From: Rubrimonas sp036770645
GTDB taxonomy: Bacteria; Pseudomonadota; Alphaproteobacteria; Rhodobacterales; Rhodobacteraceae
NCBI GenBank assembly: GCA_036770645.1
Contig: DAIPIU010000003.1
Coordinates: 22,347 to 86,346 of the forward strand
Length of the DNA: 64,000 nucleotides
Reading direction: 5' to 3'
This document shows, one piece after another, positions 36,001 through 43,015 of this stretch (position 1 is the stretch's first letter; each line of letters starts with the position of its first letter). The translations under genes and the position numbers were made by a program. The notes beneath the pieces were generated by a model that saw nothing but the letters and a program-made list of their open reading frames with translations, made no database searches and was not told the DNA's origin.

Positions 36001-36475
36001 GGGCCGCCGCCGCGACTTCGGCCCGGTGCGGCAGCTGCCGACCCCGATCTTCTTCTACGGGATGGAGGCGGGGCAGGAGATCACCGTCGACCTCGAGGCC
36101 GGCAAGACCCTGATCGTGCGCCTGTCGGCCATCGGCGAGGCGCATGACGGCGAGGTGAAGGTGTTCTTCGAGCTGAACGGCCAGCCGCGCACCATCCGCG
36201 CGCCCGACCGCAAGTCGGCCGCCGGCCTGCGCGCCAACCCGAAGGCCGAACCCGGCGACCCCGCCCAGGTCGGCGCGCCCCTGCCGGGCGTGATCGCCTC
36301 GGTGAACGTGCAGGCGGGCCAGACGGTCAAGCCGGGCGACCTGCTGCTGACCATCGAGGCGATGAAGATGGAGACGGCCCTGCACGCCGACCGCGACGGT
36401 GTGATCAAGCGCGTGGTCACGCCCGCGGGTGCCGCGGTCGACGCCAAGGATCTGCTGGTGGAGTACGAGGGGTGA
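33026..36475 (+). CDS. pyc: Pyruvate carboxylase
   Basis: Anaplerotic carboxylation of pyruvate to oxaloacetate with ATP and bicarbonate. 1149 residues, the normal length. Biotin carboxylase domain (1 to about 460) starts MTVFRKILVANRGEIAIR and has ATP-grasp GGGGRGM; carboxyltransferase domain begins about 535 (LLMTDTTMRDGHQS) with the metal site HFHTHDTSG; then the allosteric/tetramer domain and the biotinyl carrier with EAMKMET, biotinylated at Lys1114. ATG 33026 follows GGGGAA nine bases upstream. A possible sigma-70-like promoter is TTGCTG (32960-32965) and GTTAGC (32984-32989) with 18-base spacing, which is weak. The reverse-strand frames over this gene are shadows. Confidence 0.97.
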   Translation: MTVFRKILVANRGEIAIRVMRAATELGKRTVAIYAEEDKLSLHRFKADEAYRVGEGLGPIAAYLCIPEVIRVARECGADAIHPGYGLLSENPDFVDACAEAGIAFIGPSAATMRMLGDKASARRAAIAAGVPVIPATEVLGDDMDAVRAMAAEVGYPLMLKASWGGGGRGMRPIFGEAELEAKVKEGRREAEAAFGNGEGYLEKMVMRARHVEVQILGDQHGNIVHLFERDCTVQRRNQKVVERAPAPYLDEAQRAELCEYGLRIARHANYTCAGTVEFLQDADDGKFYFIEVNPRVQVEHTVTEEVTGVDIVKAQIRITEGARIGDVADSGVPAQHLIRLDGHAVQCRITTEDPLNNFIPDYGRITAYRGATGFGIRLDGGTAYSGAVITRFYDSLLEKVTAWAPTADEAVARLDRALREFRIRGVATNLAFVENLIAHPKFRSCEYTTKFIDDHAELFQFQKRRDRATKILRYIADVTVNGHPETGGRPRPPAHARLPRPPAWRVETPPPGFKTLLDQKGPKAVADAMLAEPRLLMTDTTMRDGHQSLLATRMRSIDMVRVADAYARNLPGLFSVECWGGATFDVAYRFLQECPWQRLRDLRRRMPNLLLQMLLRSSNGVGYTNYPDNVVRHFTLQAAKTGVDVFRVFDSLNWVENMRVAIDAVLESGKICEAAVCYTGDIDDPDRAKYSLSYYVETAKALEAAGAHVLGVKDMAGLLKPAAARRLIAALKDEIAIPIHFHTHDTSGISGASVLAAAEAGVDAADAAMDSFSGMTSQPCMGSIVAALRGQPRDTGLDPSAIREISDYWEQVRGQYVGFETDMKAPAAEVYLHEMPGGQFTNLKAQARSLGLEEKWPEVAKAYAEANAMFGDIVKVTPSSKVVGDMALMMVTQGLTRADVEDMAKDIAFPESVVGMMRGELGQPPGGWPAAIQGKVLKGETPITGRPGAEMAPVDLEAVRAAVSEELEGKPVDDEDLASYLMYPKVYLDYMGRRRDFGPVRQLPTPIFFYGMEAGQEITVDLEAGKTLIVRLSAIGEAHDGEVKVFFELNGQPRTIRAPDRKSAAGLRANPKAEPGDPAQVGAPLPGVIASVNVQAGQTVKPGDLLLTIEAMKMETALHADRDGVIKRVVTPAGAAVDAKDLLVEYEG

Positions 36476-36483
36476 GGGTGGTG

Positions 36484-36518
36484 GGCTGGGCGGCCCGCGC
36501 GTCGCGGACCGCCCAGCC
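36484..36518. terminator. Hairpin terminator between convergent genes
   Basis: A perfect 10-bp stem GGCTGGGCGG/CCGCCCAGCC with a 15-base GC-rich loop starts eight bases after the pyc stop and sits before the stop of the convergent gene at 36539. There is no T tract, so it is a candidate only, shared by both directions. Confidence 0.5.
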
Positions 36519-36538
36519 ATAGTCCCAGTGGTCCCGGA

Positions 36539-37042
36539 TCAGCTCGATGAAGGCCAGTCGGCACCGTGGCGTTCGCGCATCTCTTCCAGCTTGTCGTCGA
36601 TCAGGTCGTCGACCGCGTCGATCATCAGCCAGTAATTGTAGGTCTTGCGGCGGTATTCATCGGTGTTCGCCTGCTCGACCAGCAGGCTGCGGCCCTTTAC
36701 GGTGATCGGCTCCCACTTTGCCTCGAACTCGTCCAGCACCGCGCGCTGCGCCTCGGTGATGCCGGCGCCGCGCAGCACCGCGACATAGCGGGCGACCTTC
36801 TCGACATCGCTGTCGTATTCGCGCGCGAGGCGTGCGCGCTCCTCCGCCTGATCGTCGCTCAGCACAGCGCTCAGCGCGACCAGCAGCGAGGTTTCCTGGA
36901 TGTTGGCTTCCAGCTTCGCGAAGGCGGCGTAGATCATCAGCGTCTCGGCGGTGACCGGCTCGGCCGCGCGCGTGGCGGCGGGCTGGACGGCGAGCGCGAG
37001 CGCGCAGGCCGCCGCGGCGGCCCGCAAGGTCTTGAATGTCAT
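36539..37042 (-). CDS. Secreted helical protein, unknown role
   Basis: 167 residues with a Sec signal (MTFKTLRAAAAACALALAVQPAATRA, cut near residue 26) and an all-helical mature part: VTAETLMIYAAFAKLEANIQETSLLVALSAVL..., ending in an acidic segment (YWLMIDAVDDLIDDKLEEM). Its start has a GGGAGAG site. No cysteine or metal motif, and no family recognised; the length and pattern resemble four-helix sensor or periplasmic bundle domains, but this is only an impression. Confidence 0.72.
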   Translation of the reverse strand: MTFKTLRAAAAACALALAVQPAATRAAEPVTAETLMIYAAFAKLEANIQETSLLVALSAVLSDDQAEERARLAREYDSDVEKVARYVAVLRGAGITEAQRAVLDEFEAKWEPITVKGRSLLVEQANTDEYRRKTYNYWLMIDAVDDLIDDKLEEMRERHGADWPSSS

Positions 37043-37143
37043 GGGTCTCTCCCTGTTTCGCCTCTTGGCTGGGCCAAAGCGCCAGCGAAATGGGGCGAGA
37101 TCGGGGCATTTCTCAGCAAACGCTCAAGAACGCCCCTGAAAGC

Positions 37144-37629
37144 TCAGGTCAGCGCCGCGAAGGTGGCCACGCCCCACAGCGTCATCAGGAAATGCGTGCG
37201 CTGGGCCTCGCCGAAGCCGATCCAGTAGCGGAACCATTCGCCGCCCACGAGGAACGCGCCCCAGACGGCGGTGAAGCCGATCACCGACAGGGCGGCGAGC
37301 ACCCGCGCGCCCTCGGCGTCGGCCTGCCCCAGCGCCGCCGTCAGCAGCATGCCGACCGAGGCCCAGAGCGCGAGCGCCACCACCGACTCGACCGCGACGA
37401 TGGCGGCATAGAGCCGGCGGTGCGCCCTGCCGCATTCGACGCGATAGGGTCCGAATTCGGCGAACAGGTCGGGCTGGTCGCGCAGGGGGCGCATCGACAT
37501 CACGTCGGCGACCATGGCCCGGTTCACCGCGGGGTGGCGGATGTTGCCCCAGGCGCCGATGGTCAGCCAGCCGGCCTGCAGCGCAACCAGCGCTGCCTGC
37601 CCGATGAGGGAGGTTTCCTGAAGGGTCAC
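37144..37629 (-). CDS. DUF2165 family small membrane protein
   Basis: 161 residues from GTG 37629 (AGGA lies about ten bases upstream); an ATG 14 codons earlier (37671) is possible. About four membrane helices; the family signature is near the N-terminus, GWLTIGAWGNIRHPAVNRAMV, with the preserved W-G-N-x-x-x-P pattern, and the C-terminal WFRYWIGFGEAQRTHFLM. DUF2165 has no known function. It is alone, about 100 bases after the start of the helical secreted protein gene. Confidence 0.8.
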   Translation of the reverse strand: MTLQETSLIGQAALVALQAGWLTIGAWGNIRHPAVNRAMVADVMSMRPLRDQPDLFAEFGPYRVECGRAHRRLYAAIVAVESVVALALWASVGMLLTAALGQADAEGARVLAALSVIGFTAVWGAFLVGGEWFRYWIGFGEAQRTHFLMTLWGVATFAALT

Positions 37630-37786
37630 GGCACAGCGTTCCTGCGGCGCGGACACCCACACCGGACGCATGCGCGCCGCCGACGCCGTCGCCCGCTGCC
37701 GCGCCGCCCCCGACCGGCGCGCGTAAGCGGTTGCAGGATAGGACCATGCTGCAGTGCGGTGGAATACGACTTTCGGCGGGGGCGCG

Positions 37787-38437
37787 TCAGCCGATCAGGA
37801 AGACGTGCAGCGCCACCGGGCCGTGCGCGCCCAGCTGCAGCGTCTGGCCGATGTCGGCGGAGCGGCTGGGGCCGGTGACCAGGTTCACCGTGCGCGGGTC
37901 GAGGCCGCGGGCGCGCCAGGCGGCCCACATGTCCTCGAAGCCGGCCATCAAATCCTCCGCCGGCAGCGCCACGAAATGGGTCTCGCCGAGGAAGGTCAGC
38001 GTCACCGGATTGCCGGGGCCCGAGGCGAGCACAAGCGTCCCGGTCTCGGCCATGGCGAATTCGGCGCGCGACAGCGTCGCGGGCTCCTCGATCCGGCCCG
38101 GCCCTTCCGATCGGTCGAGCCCGCCCCAGTCGAGCGCGCGAAGGGCCGGGTCCGATCCCGTCCGGATCGCGGCCGGCAAGTTGCGCGCGCGCAGTTCCGT
38201 CGCCAGCGCCCCGGGAAGCGCCGCCCAGCCGTCGATGCGCGACAGGGTGGCGGCCGCCGCCAGCGTCTTGGCCTCGAACTGCGCCAGCCGCGCCGCGCCC
38301 TCGCTGCGCCCCTGCGCCGGGACCGGCGCGGTCTGGGCCGGGCGCGACAGGTGCGCGGCGACCGCGGCCTCGCGCGCGGGGTCGCCGCCGGTGGCGCGCC
38401 GCACCCGCGCCAGGATCGCCGCGCGCGCCGTGGTCAC
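37787..38437 (-). CDS. lutC: LutC/LUD-domain lactate utilisation protein
   Basis: 216 residues from GTG 38437, which overlaps the lutB stop as GTGA. LUD domain: FAMAETGTLVLASGPGNP and LPAEDLMAGFEDM, ending NLVTGPSRSADIGQTLQLGAHGP, the hallmark of LutC/YkgG. Last gene of the lutA-arsC-lutB-lutC operon, whose complex oxidises L-lactate to pyruvate, allowing growth on lactate. Confidence 0.92.
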   Translation of the reverse strand: MTTARAAILARVRRATGGDPAREAAVAAHLSRPAQTAPVPAQGRSEGAARLAQFEAKTLAAAATLSRIDGWAALPGALATELRARNLPAAIRTGSDPALRALDWGGLDRSEGPGRIEEPATLSRAEFAMAETGTLVLASGPGNPVTLTFLGETHFVALPAEDLMAGFEDMWAAWRARGLDPRTVNLVTGPSRSADIGQTLQLGAHGPVALHVFLIG

Positions 38438-39861
38438 GGGCGCTCTCCGGCCGCCCAGCGCTCCATGAAGGTGCGGCCCTCCGGGGCGGGGAAGTCGCGG
38501 TGCGCGGTCCAGCCGCCGGCCAGCGGCAGGCGCGAGAAGCGCCCGCGCGCCCGGCCCAGCGCCCCCAGCACCCGCATCGCGGCGCTCGTCGCCAGCCTGT
38601 AGGCGGCGGGACGGCCCGCGAACCAGCCCCAGACCGCCAGCCCCCAGCGTCCCGCGCGCGGGCTGAGGTGCTTCTCGAACTCGCGCTCGCGCCAGTGGCG
38701 CATCAGCTTCGGCAGCGGGATGCGCATCGGGCAGACGCTCTCGCAGCGCCCGCAGAAGGTCGAGGCGTTGGGCAGCTGCCCCCCCTCCTCGACGCCGATC
38801 AGCGATGGCGTCAGCACCGCCCCCATCGGCCCGGGATAGACCCAGCCATAGGCGTGCCCCCCGACCGCCTGGTAGACGGGGCAGTGGTTCATGCAGGCGC
38901 CGCAGCGGATGCAGCGCAGCATGTCCTGGAACTCGGTCCCCAGCATCGCCGTGCGGCCGTTGTCCAGCAGCACGACATGGTATTCCTCCGGCCCGTCCGG
39001 GTCGCCGGCCCGGCGCGGCCCGCGCGAGAAGGTGGTGTAGACGCTCATCTCCTGCCCGGTGGCCGAACGGCCCAGCAGGCGCAGGACGGTCGCCGCGTCC
39101 TCCAGCGTCGGCACGATCTTCTCGATCGAGGCCAGCACGATGTGCACGCGCGGCAGCGACTGGGACAGATCCCCGTTGCCCTCGTTGGTGACGATGATGC
39201 TCTGCCCGGTCTCCGCCACCAGCATGTTCGCGCCGGTCACGCCCACCTCGGCCTCGAAATACTTCGCGCGCAGCACGCCGCGCGCCTCCGCCAGCATGGT
39301 GCGCAGATCCGACAGGTCGCGGTCCGCGGGCAGGTGGGTGTGGGTGTCGCGGAACAGCCGGTCCACCTCGGGCACGGTCACATGGACGGCCGGCGCGATG
39401 ATGTGGCTGGGCGTCTCGCCGCGCAGCTGGATGATGTATTCGCCGAGGTCGGTCTCGACGGGGCGGATGCCATGGGCGGAAAGGTGGTCGTTGAGGCCGA
39501 TCTCCTCCGAGATCATGGTCTTGCCCTTGTTCACCGCCTTCGCGCCCGCGTTGCGGCACAGGTCCAGCACGATGCGCCGCGCGTCCTCGGCGGTCTCGGC
39601 CCAGTGCACCACGCCGCCCGAGGCCACGACCTGCGCCTCGTAGCGTTCGAGGTAGAGGTCGAGGTTCGCCAGCACATGGTCCTTCAGGTCGCGCGCGGCG
39701 TCGCGGATGGCGTCGAATTCCGGCAGGGCGTCGCGCGCCTTCGCCCGCTTGCCGACGAAGCCCGCCTGGGTCGAGCGCATGGCGCGCTGGACGTTGGCGT
39801 TGCCGAGCGCGGCGGTGGCATTGCGCCTGAAGAAGCGCGAGGTCGGCTGATGGGCGGTCAC
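38434..39861 (-). CDS. lutB: LutB-type iron-sulfur lactate utilisation protein
   Basis: 475 residues from GTG 39861, which overlaps the arsC stop by four bases (the open frame upstream of it lies inside arsC). An N-terminal LUD-like domain (GKTMISEEIGLNDHL, VGVTGANMLVAETG) is followed by two [4Fe-4S] sites, CIRCGACMNHC (C317, C320, C323, C327) and CGRCESVC (C370, C373, C377). It forms the lactate-oxidising complex with LutA and LutC. Confidence 0.94.
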   Translation of the reverse strand: MTAHQPTSRFFRRNATAALGNANVQRAMRSTQAGFVGKRAKARDALPEFDAIRDAARDLKDHVLANLDLYLERYEAQVVASGGVVHWAETAEDARRIVLDLCRNAGAKAVNKGKTMISEEIGLNDHLSAHGIRPVETDLGEYIIQLRGETPSHIIAPAVHVTVPEVDRLFRDTHTHLPADRDLSDLRTMLAEARGVLRAKYFEAEVGVTGANMLVAETGQSIIVTNEGNGDLSQSLPRVHIVLASIEKIVPTLEDAATVLRLLGRSATGQEMSVYTTFSRGPRRAGDPDGPEEYHVVLLDNGRTAMLGTEFQDMLRCIRCGACMNHCPVYQAVGGHAYGWVYPGPMGAVLTPSLIGVEEGGQLPNASTFCGRCESVCPMRIPLPKLMRHWREREFEKHLSPRAGRWGLAVWGWFAGRPAAYRLATSAAMRVLGALGRARGRFSRLPLAGGWTAHRDFPAPEGRTFMERWAAGERP

Positions 39862-40289
39862 GGTTCGGTCTCCACGCGCCGGCCCGCGGCGTCGATGACG
39901 AGCACCCCGTCCTCCTTGGCGAGCGGGCCGGGCGGCAGGCGGTCGAGGATGTCGAACACCGCCTCGCTGGGGCGGCACAGGCGCACGCCGCGCGGGGCGC
40001 AGACGATGGGGCGGTTGACGAGGATCGGGTGCTCGACCATGCGGGCGAGCAGGGTGTCGTCGTCGATGTCCGGCGCCAGCAGCCCCAGGTCTTCGGCGGG
40101 CGTGCGGGCCACGCGCAGCGCCATGCGCGGCGTCAGGTTCGCCGCGGCGAACAGGCCCAGCAGCTGCGGGCGCGTCCAGCCCGTCTCGAGGTAGGGGACC
40201 ACCACGGGGGCCTCGCCGCTCGCCGCGATGAAGGCCAGCACGTTGCGCGAGGTGCCGCAGTCGGGATTGTGGTGGATGACGACCGTCAT
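39858..40289 (-). CDS. arsC: ArsC-type (glutaredoxin-coupled) arsenate reductase embedded in the lut operon
   Basis: 143 residues from ATG 40289, which overlaps the end of lutA as ATGA, while its own stop overlaps lutB as GTGA; so it is inserted in the operon. The reductase motif is HHNPDCGTSRN with nucleophile Cys11, followed by conserved basic residues (NLTPRMALRV) and HPILVNRPIVCAPRGVRLCRPSE, which matches R773-type ArsC closely. ArsC reduces arsenate to arsenite using glutaredoxin. No ArsR, ArsB or Acr3 gene is nearby, so export is not provided here. Why it lies between lutA and lutB is unknown. Confidence 0.92.
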   Translation of the reverse strand: MTVVIHHNPDCGTSRNVLAFIAASGEAPVVVPYLETGWTRPQLLGLFAAANLTPRMALRVARTPAEDLGLLAPDIDDDTLLARMVEHPILVNRPIVCAPRGVRLCRPSEAVFDILDRLPPGPLAKEDGVLVIDAAGRRVETEP

Positions 40290-41053
40290 GCCGAGCCCTC
40301 GCCGATGGCCGGGGTGTCGGTCATCCCGGCGAGCACCTCGGCCACATGGCGCGCGCGCAGGGACAGGCCGGCCCGCTGGGCCTTGCCGGCCATGTTCATC
40401 AGGCAGCCCAGATCGCCCGCCAGCAGCAGGTCCGCCCCGGTGGCGGCGGCATCGGCGGTCTTGTCGCCGACCATCTTGTTCGAGATCTCGGGGAACTTGA
40501 CGCAGAAGGTGCCGCCGAAGCCGCAGCACACCTCCGGGTCCCGCATCTCGGTCAGCGTCAGCCCCTCGACGCTGGCCAGCAGCCGCCGCGGCTGGTCCTT
40601 CACCCCCAGCGACCGCAGCCCCGAGCAGCTGTCATGGTAGGTCGCCGCCGCCACGCAGGCGGCATCGACGCGCTGCATGCCCCGGACATCGGTCAGGAAC
40701 GACACCAGCTCATGCGTGCGCGCGGCCACGGCCCCGGCGCGCGCGGCCCATGCGGGGTCGTCGGCGAAGATCGCGGGATAGTCCTTCGCGATGGTCGCGG
40801 CGCAGGAGCCGGAGGGGACCACGACATGGTCGTAGCCCTCCAGCGCCGCGACCGTGGCCTGCGCCACCGCCCGCGCCCGCGCGCGGTCGCCCGAATTCCA
40901 TGCGGGCTGGCCGCAGCAGGTCTGGGCCGCCGGCACCTCGACGTCGCAGCCGGCATCGCGCAGCAGCTTGACCGCTGCGAAGCCGATCGTCGGTCTGAAC
41001 ATGTCCACGAGACAGGTGACGAACAGCGCCACCCGCGGTCGGTCGGTCGTCAT
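40286..41053 (-). CDS. lutA: LutA-type cysteine-rich iron-sulfur protein
   Basis: 255 residues starting at ATG 41053 with GGGAG upstream. Two CCG-domain repeats, each carrying the Cys-Cys-Gly signature: QTCCGQPAWNSG in the first half and EVCCGFGGTFCVKFPEIS in the second, as in LutA, GlcF and HdrB subunits, plus VTCLVDMFRP near the start. First gene of the operon; it binds an Fe-S cluster and carries electrons with LutB. Confidence 0.94.
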   Translation of the reverse strand: MTTDRPRVALFVTCLVDMFRPTIGFAAVKLLRDAGCDVEVPAAQTCCGQPAWNSGDRARARAVAQATVAALEGYDHVVVPSGSCAATIAKDYPAIFADDPAWAARAGAVAARTHELVSFLTDVRGMQRVDAACVAAATYHDSCSGLRSLGVKDQPRRLLASVEGLTLTEMRDPEVCCGFGGTFCVKFPEISNKMVGDKTADAAATGADLLLAGDLGCLMNMAGKAQRAGLSLRARHVAEVLAGMTDTPAIGEGSA

Positions 41054-41104
41054 GGCGGCTCCCGTTCGGCGACGAAACGGTTCTACGCAGGCGTCATGGG
41101 GCCA

Positions 41105-41980
41105 TCAACGCGCCGCGCCGTCGCCGCAACGGTTCGCCGCAGGGACCGGTCCCGCCCCCTCCAGCGCCCCGCCGGAGGCCGGGCCGCGCAGCGGCTGCAG
41201 CAGCATGCGGTGCAGCCACAGCTCGCGGCGGTCGCGGAACAGCTCGATGCCGATGGCCATGCCCTCGTGCCCCGCCAGCGGCTGGGCGCGGTAGGTGCCG
41301 AGCAGCCGGTCCCACCAGGGCAGGTTGAAGCCGAAATTGCTGTTGGTCTCGGCCGGGACCACCGAATGGTGGACGCGGTGCATGTCCGGGGTCACCACCA
41401 GCAGCCGCAGCCAGCGGTCGATCCGCGCCGGGATGGCGACGTTGCTGTGGTTGAACATCGCCGTGGCGTTCAGCAGCACCTCGAAGACCAGCACCGCCAG
41501 CGGCGGCGCGCCCAGCGCGGCGACCACGGCCAGCTTGATGCCCATGGACAGCAGGATCTCGACCGGGTGGAAGCGCAGCCCGGTGGTCACGTCGAACTCC
41601 AGATCGGCGTGGTGCATGCGGTGCAGCCGCCACAGCGCCGGCACCGCGTGGAACATCACATGCTGCAGGTAGATCGCCAGATCCAGCGCCAGCAGCGCGA
41701 TCGGGAAGGCCGCCCAGCCCGGGACCTCCAGCGCGTTCAGCAGCCCCCAGCCATTGGCCTGCGCGTGCAGCGCCAGGCCCACCGCGGCCAGCGGGAACAG
41801 CAGGCGCACCAGCGCCGTGTCCAGCGCCACGACGCCGAGGTTGTTCGACCAGCGCAGCAGGCGCGGGATCTCGCGCCGCCGCCTTGGGGCCGCGACCTCC
41901 CAGGCCGCCATCGCCGCCAGCACCCCGAGGAACGCCCCCAGCCGCAGGGTCGGCTCGTGCGACAGCAACAGGTCGGTCAT
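41105..41980 (-). CDS. Fatty acid hydroxylase/sterol desaturase-family membrane protein
   Basis: 291 residues from ATG 41980 with GGAGGA nine bases upstream. Four membrane helices and the di-iron histidine boxes in order: HVMFH, HRMHH, HSN (in FNHSN) and HRVHH, near FHPVEILLS, as in the FA-hydroxylase superfamily. It oxidises a membrane lipid, carotenoid or sterol-like substrate; which one is not shown. An Ala/Gly-rich tail of about 30 residues ends it. Confidence 0.88.
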   Translation of the reverse strand: MTDLLLSHEPTLRLGAFLGVLAAMAAWEVAAPRRRREIPRLLRWSNNLGVVALDTALVRLLFPLAAVGLALHAQANGWGLLNALEVPGWAAFPIALLALDLAIYLQHVMFHAVPALWRLHRMHHADLEFDVTTGLRFHPVEILLSMGIKLAVVAALGAPPLAVLVFEVLLNATAMFNHSNVAIPARIDRWLRLLVVTPDMHRVHHSVVPAETNSNFGFNLPWWDRLLGTYRAQPLAGHEGMAIGIELFRDRRELWLHRMLLQPLRGPASGGALEGAGPVPAANRCGDGAAR

Positions 41981-42084
41981 CGGTGCGGGTCCTCCGGGGC
42001 ACGGTCGGCCAGAGCATGGAGGTAGGGCGTTGCGCTGCGCCGCGAAGCTGCGACAAAGCCGCCGATCCCGATGGAGACCCCGCC

Positions 42085-43011
42085 ATGACCCGCCCCACCG
42101 CCGCCCGGCTGCGCCGCGCCCCGCTCCTGGGCCTGCTGTGGCTCGCCGCCCTTCCCGCCGCCGCGGTCGAGCTGCCCGGCCCGCTGGTCTCGACCGCCTG
42201 GCTGGCCGAGCACATCGACGCGGTGCTGGTGCTCGACGTGCGCGAGGATGCCGAAAGCTACGAGGGCTCGGGCCACATCGTCGGCGCGGTCGAGCTGCGC
42301 TTCGGCGACCTGCGCGGCCCCGCCCCGGACGGCGGGCTGGACGTCGGCGAGATGAGCCTGACGGGCGAGGCGCTGGCCGCGCCGCTGCGCGCGGCGGGGC
42401 TGTCGGCGGGCATGCCGGTGGTGCTGACCCATCGCGGCCGCAGTATCGAGGACACCGGCTACGCCACCTACCTGTTCTGGCAGCTCCGCCGCATGGGCCA
42501 TGGCCCGGTCGCCCTGCTCGACGGCGGCACCAAGGCCTGGATCGACGAGGGCCGCGAGATCTGGGGCGAGCGCGACGAGGCCGACCCGGGCGATTTCGCC
42601 GCCGCCGATCCGGTTCCCGGCATGGCGGTCGAGACGCCGGCCGTGCAGGGCTGGGCCGGGGCGGGGGGCGATCTGGTGGACGCCCGCCCGCTGTCCTGGT
42701 TCATCGGTCTCGACAAGCGGCCCGACCTCGCCGTGGGCGGCCACATCCCCGGCGCCGCGCCGATGCCCTACGAACTGCTGTTCATGCCCGACGCCACCTT
42801 CCGCCCGGCCGAGGCGCTGGAGGCGGCCGCGGCGGCCATGGGCCTGTCGCGCGAGCGGCCCGTGGCGGCCTACTGCAACACCGCGCATGTGTCGTCGATG
42901 ACCTGGTTCGTGCTGGCCGAGCTGCTCGGCTGGCCCGATGTCGCGCTCTACGACGGCTCGATGCTGGCCTGGAGCGCGCACGGCCTGCCGGTGGCGCAGG
43001 CGCTGCGCTGA
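42085..43011 (+). CDS. Periplasmic sulfurtransferase with two rhodanese domains
   Basis: 308 residues from ATG 42085; Sec signal cut near LPAAAVELP (about residue 28). Domain 1 (about 30-160) has LVLDVREDAESYEGSGHIVGA and ends at LTHRGRSIEDTG, where the catalytic Cys position is not Cys; domain 2 (about 190-308) has LVDARPLSWFIG and active Cys264 in AAYCNTAHVSS. So only the second domain should transfer sulfane sulfur. It is convergent with the polyferredoxin gene (four bases). Its periplasmic site near a molybdenum enzyme cluster is suggestive but unproven. Confidence 0.88.
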   Translation: MTRPTAARLRRAPLLGLLWLAALPAAAVELPGPLVSTAWLAEHIDAVLVLDVREDAESYEGSGHIVGAVELRFGDLRGPAPDGGLDVGEMSLTGEALAAPLRAAGLSAGMPVVLTHRGRSIEDTGYATYLFWQLRRMGHGPVALLDGGTKAWIDEGREIWGERDEADPGDFAAADPVPGMAVETPAVQGWAGAGGDLVDARPLSWFIGLDKRPDLAVGGHIPGAAPMPYELLFMPDATFRPAEALEAAAAAMGLSRERPVAAYCNTAHVSSMTWFVLAELLGWPDVALYDGSMLAWSAHGLPVAQALR

Positions 43012-43015
43012 CGGC

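Noticed and set aside
34268..36520. 750-codon reverse frame over pyruvate carboxylase
   Set aside because: Antisense to a full-length, fully conserved enzyme.
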